DNA of 64,000 nt, taken from a virus. A model generated the notes under the pieces. That model made no database searches and was not told where the DNA came from. It saw nothing but the letters and a program-made list of their open reading frames with translations. A program made the translations under genes and the position numbers. This document shows, piece by piece, positions 1-6,953 of the stretch (its first letter is position 1; each line of letters begins with the position of its first letter). The DNA lies in IMG/VR virus record IMGVR_UViG_3300009104_001827, positions 1 through 64,000 of that record; one strand, 5' to 3'.

Positions 1-154
1 CGTCTGCGATGAAATTGGCGCAGACATTAAACAATTGGGGCACGAAATGGAAACCAAGAGAAAAAGCTACCACTCTTACTACGATGCTGCCTCAAGAGAT
101 ATAGTTGAGAGAAGATTTAAGGATGATGTAGAATATTTTAATTATAAATTCTAA
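1..154 (+). CDS. Sulfotransferase-like protein, C-terminal end (partial)
   Basis: The frame is open from base 2 and stops with TAA at 152-154, so only the last 50 residues are visible. The tail has YYDAASRDIVERRF followed by DVEYFNYKF, the arrangement seen at the end of Sulfotransfer_2-type enzymes, which move sulfate from PAPS to sugars or lipids. The PAPS-binding loop would lie outside the window, so activity cannot be judged. It converges on the Hsp20 gene. The match is by eye over a short tail. Confidence 0.45.
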   Translation, partial: VCDEIGADIKQLGHEMETKRKSYHSYYDAASRDIVERRFKDDVEYFNYKF

Positions 155-165
155 TTAGAAACGTC

Positions 166-552
166 CTATTTAATTTTAATAGTTTTTACTTTCTTCTTCT
201 CCTTCTTTGGTAGAGTAAGAGTCAATATGCCGTCCTTAACCTCTGCAGAAGTCTTAAGCTCGTCAATATCCCTGCCTATGCTAAATTCTTTATGTATTGA
301 AGACTCCATGTCCTTAGTCACCTGCCGCGAACCTTCAATAAGAATAGTTCCATCTTCAATTTTAATGGAGATGTCATCCTTACTTAGCCCTGGTACCTGT
401 GCGGTTACCGTATAGGCGTCATCCTGCTCGTCCACGGTAGTCCGAAACTTATAGGAATCTAAACTCGAATCAATAATAGAATTAATACTATCATTAAACA
501 CACTAAACAGACTAGGCTGTTCAAAAAACGTTTTTGTTGGTTGGTATTTCAT
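166..552 (-). CDS. Small heat-shock protein Hsp20 (alpha-crystallin family)
   Basis: ATP-independent holdase that keeps unfolding proteins soluble. The product has 128 residues from the ATG at 552 (MKYQPTK). The alpha-crystallin domain spans about residues 35-120: a YTVTAQVPGLSKDDI strand, the KIEDGTILIEG turn and the signature DGILTLTLPKKE. A C-terminal I-x-I motif (TIKIK) is present, the usual oligomer contact. The N-terminal arm is short. Hsp20 genes are known in T4-like and cyanophage genomes. The frame stays open 10 codons upstream, but no better start is visible. Confidence 0.9.
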   Translation of the reverse strand: MKYQPTKTFFEQPSLFSVFNDSINSIIDSSLDSYKFRTTVDEQDDAYTVTAQVPGLSKDDISIKIEDGTILIEGSRQVTKDMESSIHKEFSIGRDIDELKTSAEVKDGILTLTLPKKEKKKVKTIKIK

Positions 553-664
553 ATGCCAGTATACTTGCAGATGCCGTGCCAAAACCTAAAAGCCCTATTT
601 TAAGCGGATTCATGCGGCGAAATATGCCGCGAAAGTGCCACTTTGTCTCAAAAAATAGTGACAG

Positions 665-994
665 CTACCGAGACAGTATAATTTTCCCCGTATCGCTTAT
701 TGAAAGCTGGACCCAGCATCCCTCCTCAACCAATTCATCAAAGTCATTTCCAAAATGCTCCAGACAAACATGTGTTCGATCTGTCCAAGAATCTGCAAAA
801 CGATTATATTCTTCTATTGAGGAGATTATTATTGTTTTTGCGTGAATCTTTCCCTTGGCGAAAGTATGATAGATGTCTGCAAGCGCTTCGCTCGAATGAT
901 AAACATTATAATATTGGGTAGAATCAGTTACCTCATTCGAATGACTCCAGATAATACGATATTCTTCTGGCCTAGGATGTTTATTCTTTTTCAT
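665..994 (-). CDS. Hypothetical protein (109 aa)
   Basis: Unrecognised. A soluble protein with a basic start (MKKNKHPRPEEYR) and an acidic middle. Its ATG lies 14 bp inside the end of the upstream C39-like lipoprotein gene, so the two are probably co-translated. No signal peptide or membrane segment is seen. Confidence 0.65.
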   Translation of the reverse strand: MKKNKHPRPEEYRIIWSHSNEVTDSTQYYNVYHSSEALADIYHTFAKGKIHAKTIIISSIEEYNRFADSWTDRTHVCLEHFGNDFDELVEEGCWVQLSISDTGKIILSR

Positions 995-1508
995 TTAATG
1001 TCAATATATACACAGACTTAAGCTTGGTATTATACCCAAAGAAAGTTAATATGTCAAGTTTATTAGATTTCGGATATGCCATCCAGTGCCAATCCCGAAT
1101 GTCATTAGGACCTTTAATTAAGGCTATTGCAGTGTCTTCTTTAGTTAAATTGTCTAAGTTTTTTGTTTTTTTAATTTTAATATTATATTTTTTACAAAAT
1201 TTTATTAATTCTTGTGGACATGTGATTCTACAAAATTTATGATCTATTATAGATAAAATAGCTCTATAATGTGTTCTATCGTCGTCTTGTATTTCTTTTC
1301 CTATCTCAAATGGCGTCTTTTTTATGCCTAAATTATTAAATGCAATGCTTAGCGCTAGAGGGCCGCAACTCTGTAAATGACAAAGCTCGTATCCGGCTTT
1401 ACGAACCGCTCGATGCTGGTCTGTCTCGGAAAGGTAGAAAAACGGCCCGCAACCTCCCCCGAAAACGCTAAGCGTTACCGCGACAAGGAGCCGAATGGCT
1501 ATTTTCAT
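981..1508 (-). CDS. Putative lipoprotein with C39-like cysteine peptidase domain
   Basis: Residues 1-20 form an export signal ending in FGGGC, a possible (not ideal) lipobox. The mature part carries CHLQSCGPLALSIAFNNLG at about 43-61, the Q-x-x-x-C-G-P-x-x-L active-site pattern of C39 peptidases (papain-like; bacteriocin-leader peptidases and relatives). A DWHWMAYP segment near 139 offers the catalytic His. C39 domains cleave after double-Gly leaders or act as inactive C39-like domains; an exported one in a phage could work on envelope proteins. Start ATG at 1508, just after a TATATAGTATATG stretch. Confidence 0.6.
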   Translation of the reverse strand: MKIAIRLLVAVTLSVFGGGCGPFFYLSETDQHRAVRKAGYELCHLQSCGPLALSIAFNNLGIKKTPFEIGKEIQDDDRTHYRAILSIIDHKFCRITCPQELIKFCKKYNIKIKKTKNLDNLTKEDTAIALIKGPNDIRDWHWMAYPKSNKLDILTFFGYNTKLKSVYILTLNEKE

Positions 1509-1525
1509 ATACTATATATACACTT

Positions 1526-1780
1526 TTAATTTTTTTCGTCCCCAGGCTTCCAGTTTACGCACCATTTGTAACTATGGTTGTTTACTGCTGCCATTTCATC
1601 TGAATCAAGGTAAGATGTCGCGGCTTTCAGGTTGCATTGAAGTGTGTCTATAACTACATAAAGCTCAGTTATTTGCTTTGTTTTTTTATTAAGTTCTAGT
1701 TGTAATTTGTTTCCGAATATAGAATCCTCTGGCCACGGTTGATTTCCGCTGCCACTCTCGTCGTCTGGCGTTTTTCGCAT
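1526..1780 (-). CDS. Hypothetical protein (84 aa)
   Basis: Unrecognised. A Ser/Gly/Pro-rich start is followed by a predicted helix (KLQLELNKKTKQITELYVV) and a Trp-containing end. It lies 17 bp upstream of the C39-like lipoprotein gene on the same strand and may share its transcript. Confidence 0.55.
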   Translation of the reverse strand: MRKTPDDESGSGNQPWPEDSIFGNKLQLELNKKTKQITELYVVIDTLQCNLKAATSYLDSDEMAAVNNHSYKWCVNWKPGDEKN

Positions 1781-1917
1781 ATAGTTATTTACACGTCGGA
1801 TTTTTTTTTGATTGGATCATTTGTTGTCCATTTTCGATCGATTTAGATATTGAAAAATACCACCCCCCCTCGAAAACTCAGATGTCGGTACCATATTCAA
1901 TTCACAAAATGGGTAGG

Positions 1918-1974
1918 GTTGCTCCCCCCCCGGGGGGTAAGTTCTTGAGGCCCAACGACTTACAACTTTGTAAC
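1918..1974. repeat. GC-rich palindromic element 1 (divergent copy)
   Basis: A CCCCCCCCGGGGGG core is followed by GTAAGTTCTTG, a short loop and CAACGACTTAC. This is the arm pair of the cassette element family with the GC block displaced to one side. It sits in the divergent gap between the minus-strand genes ending the 1-1.8 kb block and the plus-strand island. Confidence 0.6.
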
Positions 1975-2176
1975 GAAAAAAATCTCCCTTAGTAAATGAT
2001 TACCAAGTGTTTACGCATAAAAAAAAGTCGAGAATTGGTTTTTGCCCGTTTTTCCTCCGCACGACATGAAAAAAAACTTCTTTTTTTTCTCGTTGAATAC
2101 CAATGAGTTACGCATATGCTACTGCTTAAAATACGAATAAGCTCGTAAAATGTCAGATTTCTGTCATAATAAGGGT
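1960..2176 (+). repeat. Direct repeat A, copy 1 (cassette leader)
   Basis: About 215 bp upstream of the gene at 2177 resembles 3640..3862: both contain a TAACGAAAAA..ATCTCCCT block, then TTACGCATAAAAAAAAGTCGAGA, a run of A/T, and a final TCTGTCATAAT. The last element gives a -10 (CATAAT) six bases before the ATG at 2177. The 390-bp gap 1781-2176 holds nothing else I can name. Confidence 0.65.
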
Positions 2177-2482
2177 ATGAAAATTGAGAAAGACTTCTCC
2201 CACATCGCTGAGGCAATCGCCTTGGCTAACGCCAGCAACAACGCAGTTGCTCCACAGTTCGCTGACTTGCTCGCTGACCTACAAGGTCAAAAGCTTGCCG
2301 AAGATTTCACGGTTGAGCATGGCACGCAACACGCTTCAGATGATGAGGTGAAAGCCGAGTTCGTTTCCCTCGATGCAGTCGAGTCCGACAAGGACGACAT
2401 CGACGAGAACGACGAGAATCTCGTTGATATGGATTGCGTAAGCGGTTCATTCGCTGACCTTTTCGACACTATCGAAAGCTAA
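2177..2482 (+). CDS. Acidic cassette protein, paralog of 6216..6515
   Basis: 101 residues. No known family recognised. The N-terminal two thirds are almost identical to the protein at 6216..6515 (shared MKIEKDxSHIAEA, QFADLLADLQGQKLAEDF and EHGTQHASDDEV segments); the C-terminal Asp/Glu-rich tail has diverged. The ATG lies six bases after a CATAAT -10 box, so the mRNA is probably leaderless. The very acidic tail resembles small DNA-mimic or host-takeover proteins in general character only. Confidence 0.75.
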   Translation: MKIEKDFSHIAEAIALANASNNAVAPQFADLLADLQGQKLAEDFTVEHGTQHASDDEVKAEFVSLDAVESDKDDIDENDENLVDMDCVSGSFADLFDTIES

Positions 2483-2486
2483 GAAA

Positions 2487-2633
2487 ATGGACATCATAGA
2501 CCACTGGCTCGACTTGCTCAACTTTGGTTCAGATACCGAGAAGGCTGAAGCCTTTGACCAACTGCAAGCAATGGGCTACTTTACGCCAGACGATGAGCCA
2601 GAAACTTGGTGGCTCGATTCATCAGCCGAATAA
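2487..2633 (+). CDS. Small acidic protein (48 aa)
   Basis: MDIIDHWLDLLNF start, net negative, with a DDEPETWWLD end. It starts 4 bp after the preceding stop (CTAAGAAAATGG) with an A-rich but weak ribosome site. Unrecognised; reading frame and tight spacing support it. Confidence 0.6.
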   Translation: MDIIDHWLDLLNFGSDTEKAEAFDQLQAMGYFTPDDEPETWWLDSSAE

Positions 2634-2664
2634 CTTTAATTAATAATAAAAACACAAAAAAATT

Positions 2665-2817
2665 ATGTTCAGAATAGAATCAATTCCTTTCGCCTCAAAA
2701 TCTGGTTGGGTTATCGAATCCATCCCAATGCTGAAGAAGCAAGCTGAGAAGCTTTACCGCTCTCGTGTTGCCAATGCCACAGGAGCAAGACGCTTTCGCC
2801 TTGTCAAAGTTAAATGA
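2665..2817 (+). CDS. Small basic protein (50 aa)
   Basis: Starts at an AAAAAATTATG context used repeatedly in this genome. Positively charged, ending ARRFRLVKVK. Its stop overlaps the next start as ATGA (2814-2817). Unrecognised. Confidence 0.6.
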   Translation: MFRIESIPFASKSGWVIESIPMLKKQAEKLYRSRVANATGARRFRLVKVK

Positions 2818-2933
2818 GTACAACGCAACCAAAAATCCGTCTAAAGGTTTTGTTTACCAAGTCAAGACCTCACAAGGTCAAGCGTAATACTCTACCACGC
2901 AAGGCCAAACACAAGCAACGCATTACTGCATAA
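2814..2933 (+). CDS. Very basic peptide (39 aa)
   Basis: Lys/Arg-rich throughout (RPHKVKRN, PRKAKHKQR), suggesting nucleic-acid binding by composition only. ATGA overlap with the upstream gene implies translational coupling. Unrecognised. Confidence 0.5.
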   Translation: MSTTQPKIRLKVLFTKSRPHKVKRNTLPRKAKHKQRITA

Positions 2934-2934
2934 G

Positions 2935-3009
2935 ATGATTGAAAGCATACTAATAGCTGGGCTAATACTACTGTTTCCCATTATACTCTGCTCGCTGAGA
3001 CCTCACTAA
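2935..3009 (+). CDS. Tiny single-pass membrane peptide (24 aa)
   Basis: MIESILIAGLILLFPIILCS forms one hydrophobic helix with a short RPH tail. It begins 1 bp after the previous stop and ends 13 bp before GC-rich element 2. Comparable peptides end several cassettes here, which is the main reason to trust so short a frame. Confidence 0.55.
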   Translation: MIESILIAGLILLFPIILCSLRPH

Positions 3010-3021
3010 GCTACTGAGTAG

Positions 3022-3092
3022 CAAAGACTTACGAGCCGGCCGGCAGCCCCTGTATACGTAACTCGTTGGTACTCATGCCCTTAGCATACGAG
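3022..3092. repeat. GC-rich palindromic element 2
   Basis: Arms CAAAGACTTACG and CGTAACTCGTTG flank a GCCGGCCGGC core; a second downstream half follows (ACTCATGCCC...GCATACGAGTAT). Lies between a membrane-peptide gene and the next promoter. Confidence 0.75.
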
Positions 3093-3123
3093 TATAGTGC
3101 AAAACATTAGTTGAATCTTAGCC

Positions 3124-3158
3124 TTGACAAATGGCTCTTTCTGTGGTATCTTATAGGT
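3124..3158 (+). promoter_or_regulatory. Leaderless-type promoter
   Basis: TTGACA at 3124-3129, 17-bp spacer, TATCTT at 3147-3152, then six bases to the ATG at 3159. The upstream 40 bp (GTGCAAAACATTAG...) recurs before the promoters at 5953 and 6954. Confidence 0.8.
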
Positions 3159-3575
3159 ATGAATAACAATAAGAACATAAACCTAGATGTGTTGAAGATA
3201 GTACTGGATGCAACCACTCCAGCCAACCTTGCGAAGATAAATGTTTCGGGTGACTTCAATCTAGTACCAACGCCATTGACTCGTGACCAAGCCTGTGCAG
3301 CTAAGCGTATGCACGCACGCTGGCAAGCTCACACTACTGGCAACACCTATGTGCTTTATGTTCAGAACAGAACTTGCGACCATGCCTTTAGGGTAGTAGG
3401 TCACGGCAAGAACCCTTGGCAGGCTGTGCTACGCTACTACAAGGGTCTTGATAACAAGGGCAGTTGGATATGGCAATGCACTAAGGTGGTTGCAGTATAC
3501 TCTTGCGTATGTGACAAGTCCACTCAGGCAGGCGATCTGCTCGCTGGTCAAGCTCAAGACAGAGCTCCTTGGTAG
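3159..3575 (+). CDS. Hypothetical cassette protein (138 aa)
   Basis: The frame is open further upstream, but the promoter at 3124-3152 overlaps that extension, so the ATG at 3159 (MNNNKN) is the start. The protein has a basic, His-containing middle (AKRMHARWQAH), a V-L-Y-V-Q-N-R-T strand and three Cys near the end. The pattern HAFRVVGHGKNPWQAVLRY resembles small phage domains with a strand-helix layout. Function unknown. Confidence 0.7.
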   Translation: MNNNKNINLDVLKIVLDATTPANLAKINVSGDFNLVPTPLTRDQACAAKRMHARWQAHTTGNTYVLYVQNRTCDHAFRVVGHGKNPWQAVLRYYKGLDNKGSWIWQCTKVVAVYSCVCDKSTQAGDLLAGQAQDRAPW

Positions 3576-3576
3576 T

Positions 3577-3650
3577 CAAGGACTTACGCCACCGGCCCCC
3601 TCCGGGCGGGCCCCCTATGTCCTTGGTGCTCAGCAGGTTACAGTTTTTTA
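3577..3650. repeat. GC-rich palindromic element 3
   Basis: CAAGGACTTACG arm, a GGCCCCC/GGGCGGGCCCCC core, then TATGTCCTTGGTG and a GGTTAC end. It immediately follows the stop of the 138-aa gene. Confidence 0.7.
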
Positions 3651-3875
3651 ACGAAAAATATCTCCCTAAGTACTTGATGCTCTGTTAGTTACGCATAAAA
3701 AAAAGTCGAGATGAGATTTTTTCCGCAATTACATAAAAAAAAGTTAAAAAAAAATGCATTTTCTTCTCGCTGATAATCAACAACTTAGGACAATAATCTT
3801 CTCTTTTGAAAAAAAAGCTCGTCTTTTCGTCAAATTCTGTCATAATGGGAACCATAGACAATCGAGAAAGACTTT
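3640..3875 (+). repeat. Direct repeat A, copy 2, with decayed gene start
   Basis: Second copy of the 1960..2176 leader. After TCTGTCATAAT the sequence reads GGGAACCATAGACAATCGAGAAAGAC where copy 1 has AAGGGTATGAAAATTGAGAAAGAC: the ATG has become ATA and the frame stops soon after. This looks like a dead remnant of the MKIEKD gene family. Confidence 0.6.
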
Positions 3876-3897
3876 AACCCAAAAACCAAAAAAAATT

Positions 3898-4131
3898 ATG
3901 CACGGCATTACAATACTAATTCACGAATTCAACTCCTTTGTTTCTGTCAAGATTCTAGATGGAGGCTTGTTTCCACGAGTCCGCACAACTGGACGCCTTG
4001 ACGGATTGTACAAGATTCTCAAAAATGAGCTTGCCCACTTCAAGGAAATGGGAATCGAAGTTTCCTTCGCTCGAAAGAACGCAGGAAAGTTTGGCGGTAT
4101 CAAATGGAAAGACATTGCGAAACTTCGCTAA
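3898..4131 (+). CDS. Hypothetical cassette protein (77 aa)
   Basis: The AAAAAAAATTATG context gives the start at 3898 (MHGITI). Basic C-terminal half (ARKNAGKFGGIKWKDIAKLR). Unrecognised. Transcription probably begins after the CATAAT at about 3850, giving a 40-nt leader across the decayed gene start. Confidence 0.65.
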   Translation: MHGITILIHEFNSFVSVKILDGGLFPRVRTTGRLDGLYKILKNELAHFKEMGIEVSFARKNAGKFGGIKWKDIAKLR

Positions 4132-4139
4132 AAAAACCC

Positions 4140-4168
4140 TTGACAAAAACCACTTTTTAGAATAAAAT
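4140..4168 (+). promoter_or_regulatory. Sigma-70-type promoter
   Basis: TTGACA at 4140-4145, 17-bp spacer, TAAAAT at 4163-4168; ATG follows at 4180 (11-nt gap). Confidence 0.75.
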
Positions 4169-4179
4169 AATAGAATAAA

Positions 4180-4434
4180 ATGATAGAAATTACATACATC
4201 CTCCACAATCTAGATCGAGATGGCAATCGTTTAGACATTAAAAACCAACTCTTGCGAAAAGATATGTTTGAGAACGAGCAAGCTTGCTTTGATGCTTGGG
4301 CTTACTTAAAAGATCGAACAGAAGTTGAGATTCGCTCGACTAGAGAATTGACCCAAGAAGAGGTTGACCTTAAAGTCGCAACCGCTCGCAGAATTGCCTC
4401 CGATTATCGCCCCGGCGTTTATAACGGAGATTAA
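4180..4434 (+). CDS. Hypothetical cassette protein (84 aa)
   Basis: MIEITYILHNLDRDGN start; acidic helix in the middle and LTQEEVDLKVATARRIA near the end. Composition suggests a small soluble alpha/beta protein. Unrecognised. Confidence 0.65.
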   Translation: MIEITYILHNLDRDGNRLDIKNQLLRKDMFENEQACFDAWAYLKDRTEVEIRSTRELTQEEVDLKVATARRIASDYRPGVYNGD

Positions 4435-4442
4435 ACAAACTA

Positions 4443-4529
4443 ATGACTGATCTAATCATAATGTTGCTCGCCTTGCTTGTGGTCACCAATCTGTGGTGTT
4501 GCTTGGTTTGGCTGATATCGGGTTCCTAA
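4443..4529 (+). CDS. Tiny single-pass membrane peptide (28 aa)
   Basis: MTDLIIMLLALLVVTNLWCC followed by LVWLISGS: one long hydrophobic helix with two Cys. It ends 7 bp before GC-rich element 4, the same position as the peptide at 2935..3009. Confidence 0.55.
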   Translation: MTDLIIMLLALLVVTNLWCCLVWLISGS

Positions 4530-4536
4530 GCCCCTA

Positions 4537-4604
4537 ATAACCAAAGACTTACGCGCCGGCGGCGTCCCCCCGTCTCCGTAAGTCCTTGAATGGCAATAGG
4601 TTAC
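4537..4604. repeat. GC-rich palindromic element 4
   Basis: CCAAAGACTTACG and CGTAAGTCCTTGA arms around GCCGGCGGCGTCCCCCCG, then a GGTTACAG tail. Confidence 0.75.
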
Positions 4605-4639
4605 AGAGTAAAAAAAGTGAAAAAAAGTGAAAAAAAAAC

Positions 4640-4674
4640 TTGACTTTCTCTGCTTTCTGTGCTATTGTATAGGT
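4640..4674 (+). promoter_or_regulatory. Leaderless-type promoter
   Basis: TTGACT at 4640-4645, 17-bp spacer, TATTGT at 4663-4668, ATAGGT, then the ATG at 4675. Confidence 0.8.
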
Positions 4675-4854
4675 ATGATTAAGATTGAAAAAGACGATAT
4701 CGTTCTCGACCGTTTCGGCGGTTTGTTTGTTGTGCTTGGCACAATCCAAAGCGGAGAGCTTGCAGAAGTTCGCCGTTGGGGAAGTTCCCAAATCTTTCAC
4801 CTTGTCGTCGGCGACTTCGGCGACTCTCGTGGGCTTCGTAAAGTCGTGCAATAA
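4675..4854 (+). CDS. Small cassette protein (59 aa)
   Basis: Starts MIKIEKDDIVLDRFGG. Beta-rich, with a GGLFVVLGT turn reminiscent of small SH3-like barrels. The similar start of 5988..6161 (MIKNKDVVVDRRGRIFQVVD) suggests distant paralogs. The start is fixed by the promoter six bases upstream of its hexamer. Confidence 0.65.
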   Translation: MIKIEKDDIVLDRFGGLFVVLGTIQSGELAEVRRWGSSQIFHLVVGDFGDSRGLRKVVQ

Positions 4855-4891
4855 GGCACAAACAAAAGTAGAATAATGCAAAAGAAAAAGC

Positions 4892-4926
4892 TTGCAATTA
4901 TCGCAAAACTGGTTTAGTATATAGGT
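4892..4926 (+). promoter_or_regulatory. Leaderless-type promoter
   Basis: TTGCAA at 4892-4897, 17-bp spacer, TAGTAT at 4915-4920, ATAGGT, ATG at 4927. Confidence 0.75.
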
Positions 4927-5202
4927 ATGATTAAGATAAAAAAAGACTTCTGGACACAGAAAAATGTCCCCATGATTCACTTTCGCCAAGCGAAAATCCA
5001 AATGACCCTTGCCAATGGCGATAAGCTTGGCACGGTTCAAACTTTGCCGTTCCAAAAGAACGCACCAAGCAAAGGGCAATGGTTCGCCAAGGTTTCTGAT
5101 GTTTGGGATGTCGCAGACATTTCTTTCCGTGATCTTGGCGTACAGTCTTGCGTTGCTCCAAAAGGTCACATCGCTTGGAATCTCGTAGGAAAGGGAGTTT
5201 AA
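4927..5202 (+). CDS. Hypothetical cassette protein (91 aa)
   Basis: Basic start (MIKIKKDFWTQK), then strands RQAKIQMTLANGD and VSDVWDVADISF. Unrecognised. Its TAA shares bases with the next ATG (TAATG), so translation is coupled. Confidence 0.65.
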   Translation: MIKIKKDFWTQKNVPMIHFRQAKIQMTLANGDKLGTVQTLPFQKNAPSKGQWFAKVSDVWDVADISFRDLGVQSCVAPKGHIAWNLVGKGV

Positions 5203-5432
5203 TGTTAAAAAGATTCTTTTTTCAAACTCTTTTACGAACTCGCTACTTTGTGGGCTTTTCAAAGGTGAAATACTTTTGGAGCTTAAAATCTGCCGAGGAC
5301 TTCGCAAGAAATTGCAAAGATCTTGGAAAAACAACTGTCTGGCGTAAAGATCACAAAAGAATGTTTACTCACAACAATCTTGTCGATTACTCACTCCACG
5401 AGGACGCAAAAAACTTTTCAACCTATCACTAA
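5202..5432 (+). CDS. Small basic protein (76 aa)
   Basis: MLKRFFFQTLLRTRYFVGF start with aromatic and basic residues; no clear membrane helix. Chosen start overlaps the previous stop. Unrecognised. Confidence 0.6.
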   Translation: MLKRFFFQTLLRTRYFVGFSKVKYFWSLKSAEDFARNCKDLGKTTVWRKDHKRMFTHNNLVDYSLHEDAKNFSTYH

Positions 5433-5440
5433 AAAAACGC

Positions 5441-5475
5441 TTGACAAAAACGCAAAAATCTGACAAAATAAAAGC
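5441..5475 (+). promoter_or_regulatory. Leaderless-type promoter
   Basis: TTGACA at 5441-5446, 17-bp spacer ending CTGA, CAAAAT at 5464-5469, AAAAGC, ATG at 5476. Confidence 0.75.
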
Positions 5476-5646
5476 ATGATTAGAATAATTCAAAACCCAA
5501 ATCTCAAAAACTGGTTTTCTCTCATTAGTGGCGAAACGCTACTTGACCAAATCAAGGGAAAAGCTAACGCATTGAAAATCGCTCGCAAGATTGCAAGAGC
5601 CGAAGGCAAAATGATTTCCGAAGAGTTTAACGCAAACAAAAAATAG
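5476..5646 (+). CDS. Small basic helical protein (56 aa)
   Basis: Predicted amphipathic helix with Lys/Ala/Arg (KGKANALKIARKIARAEGK). Start set by the leaderless promoter. Unrecognised. Confidence 0.6.
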   Translation: MIRIIQNPNLKNWFSLISGETLLDQIKGKANALKIARKIARAEGKMISEEFNANKK

Positions 5647-5648
5647 AA

Positions 5649-5846
5649 ATGTACATTCCACAAACTCCAGCACTAATTGATGCAAAAATTGCACAAAAGA
5701 AAAAAGCCCTTTCCGAGTGGAAGGAAAAACTGAATAAGTCACGCAAACAGTCGTTTCTTGTAGCTAGAGCCTTGCAGGTCAAAACGCTAGAAGAAGAACT
5801 GCAAACACTGCGAGCGGTTCGAGCGGTACGGCTCACAAGGTGCTAA
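5649..5846 (+). CDS. Small coiled-coil protein (65 aa)
   Basis: Long charged helix with heptad-like Leu spacing (KKKALSEWKEKLNKS, LEEELQTLRAVRAV). Begins 2 bp after the preceding stop and ends at GC-rich element 5. Unrecognised. Confidence 0.6.
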   Translation: MYIPQTPALIDAKIAQKKKALSEWKEKLNKSRKQSFLVARALQVKTLEEELQTLRAVRAVRLTRC

Positions 5847-5849
5847 TAG

Positions 5850-5915
5850 TCAACGACTTACGCGCCGGCGGGCCCCCGGCGTTAGCGTAACTCATTGAAG
5901 ACCAAGGAGTTAACG
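5850..5915. repeat. GC-rich palindromic element 5
   Basis: CAACGACTTACG, a GCGCCGGCGGGCCCCCGGCG core, CGTAACTCATTG, then CCAAGGAGTTAACG, giving three alternating arms. Nearly identical to element 6. Confidence 0.8.
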
Positions 5916-5952
5916 TGAGAGAATCGTGCAAAACATTAGTTGAAAGTTAGCC

Positions 5953-5987
5953 TTGACAAACAGGTGTTTCTGTGGTATAGTATAGGT
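5953..5987 (+). promoter_or_regulatory. Leaderless-type promoter
   Basis: TTGACA at 5953-5958, 17-bp spacer, TATAGT at 5976-5981, ATAGGT, ATG at 5988. Shares its spacer (TTTCTGTGG) and upstream 40 bp with 3124 and 6954. Confidence 0.85.
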
Positions 5988-6161
5988 ATGATTAAAAACA
6001 AAGATGTAGTAGTAGACCGCAGAGGTCGCATTTTTCAAGTTGTCGATGCAGACTTTAAGACTGACCGACTAGGCAAACAAATCCTTTGCCGTTTGTACCG
6101 TTCGCAAAAGCGTTTCGCTTTCATGCCTTGGCAGGTAAAAAAGCATCCGTTTTTCTCTTGA
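5988..6161 (+). CDS. Small basic cassette protein (57 aa)
   Basis: MIKNKDVVVDRRGRIFQVVD, then a Lys/Arg-rich end. Probably a distant relative of 4675..4854. The upstream in-frame extension is promoter sequence, not coding. Confidence 0.65.
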   Translation: MIKNKDVVVDRRGRIFQVVDADFKTDRLGKQILCRLYRSQKRFAFMPWQVKKHPFFS

Positions 6162-6180
6162 AAATAATTGAAAAAAAAAC

Positions 6181-6215
6181 TTGACTTTTCCTTAAAAATA
6201 GATTAAATTGTAGAT
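6181..6215 (+). promoter_or_regulatory. Leaderless-type promoter
   Basis: TTGACT at 6181-6186 after nine A, 17-bp spacer, TAAATT at 6204-6209, GTAGAT, ATG at 6216. Confidence 0.75.
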
Positions 6216-6515
6216 ATGAAAATTGAAAAAGACCTCTCTCACATCGCCGAAGCTGTCGCTTTGGCTAACGCCAACGGAAACAAAGTTTCCGACCAGTTCG
6301 CTGACTTGCTCGCCGACCTACAAGGTCAAAAGCTTGCCGAAGACTTTACGGTTGAGCATGGAACGCAACACGCTTCAGATGATGAAGTGAAAGCCGAGTT
6401 CGTTTCTCTCGATGCAGTTGAAAATGACAACGAAGACGACGATTTCGACAATGATGAAAACCTCGTTGACATGAGTCAAATCTCTGGCTCGATGCGTGAA
6501 ATCTTTGGAGAGTAA
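6216..6515 (+). CDS. Acidic cassette protein, paralog of 2177..2482
   Basis: 99 residues, about 75% identical by eye to 2177..2482 over the first 75 positions. The Asp/Glu-rich tail again is variable. Two intact copies plus one decayed start (about 3860) show that this gene spreads with the cassettes. Function unknown. Confidence 0.75.
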   Translation: MKIEKDLSHIAEAVALANANGNKVSDQFADLLADLQGQKLAEDFTVEHGTQHASDDEVKAEFVSLDAVENDNEDDDFDNDENLVDMSQISGSMREIFGE

Positions 6516-6522
6516 AAAAATT

Positions 6523-6858
6523 ATGAGAAAAGTCACAGAACAAATCAAGCAAGCCTTTGAGCAAGGCGAATCTAAAAAAGTCGGAAACACCGAGACGGAT
6601 GGAACAAGCGTTTTCTTGCATGGGAATGAAATTGTTCGCCGTGATGTGAGCGGTTTGGTCTTTGCTACGCTCGCAGGTTGGAACACTCCAACCACGAGAG
6701 AAAGAGTCAACGGAATCACAGGAATGGGCTTTCATCAGGTCAACCATCAGGCTTGCCTAAATGGTGAACCGATTGACTCATCCGACTGGTTCGTCAAGAC
6801 TGCTCAAGGTGATTCGCAAGCGTTGCCACCACCGCCTAAGTCACTGACTGTCAGCTAG
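6523..6858 (+). CDS. Conserved phage-type protein (111 aa)
   Basis: Start at an AAAAAAATTATG context. The centre has LHGNEIVRRD, LAGWNTPTTRERVNG, a G-F-H-Q-V-N-H-Q turn and LNGEPIDSSDWF: a pattern I have met in many small phage proteins of unknown role (gene name with DUF number not certain). C-terminus is Pro-rich. Ends at element 6. Confidence 0.7.
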   Translation: MRKVTEQIKQAFEQGESKKVGNTETDGTSVFLHGNEIVRRDVSGLVFATLAGWNTPTTRERVNGITGMGFHQVNHQACLNGEPIDSSDWFVKTAQGDSQALPPPPKSLTVS

Positions 6859-6916
6859 TTACGGGCCGGCGGGCCCCCGGCGTTAGCGTAACTCATTGAA
6901 AACCAAGGAGTTAGCG
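6854..6916. repeat. GC-rich palindromic element 6
   Basis: Same core as element 5 (GCCGGCGGGCCCCCGGCG) with arms CTAGTTACG, CGTAACTCATTG and CCAAGGAGTTAGCG. Elements 5 and 6 with the following promoter form direct repeats of about 130 bp. Confidence 0.8.
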
Positions 6917-6953
6917 CGAGAGAATTGTGCAAAACGTTAAGCGAATCTTAGCC

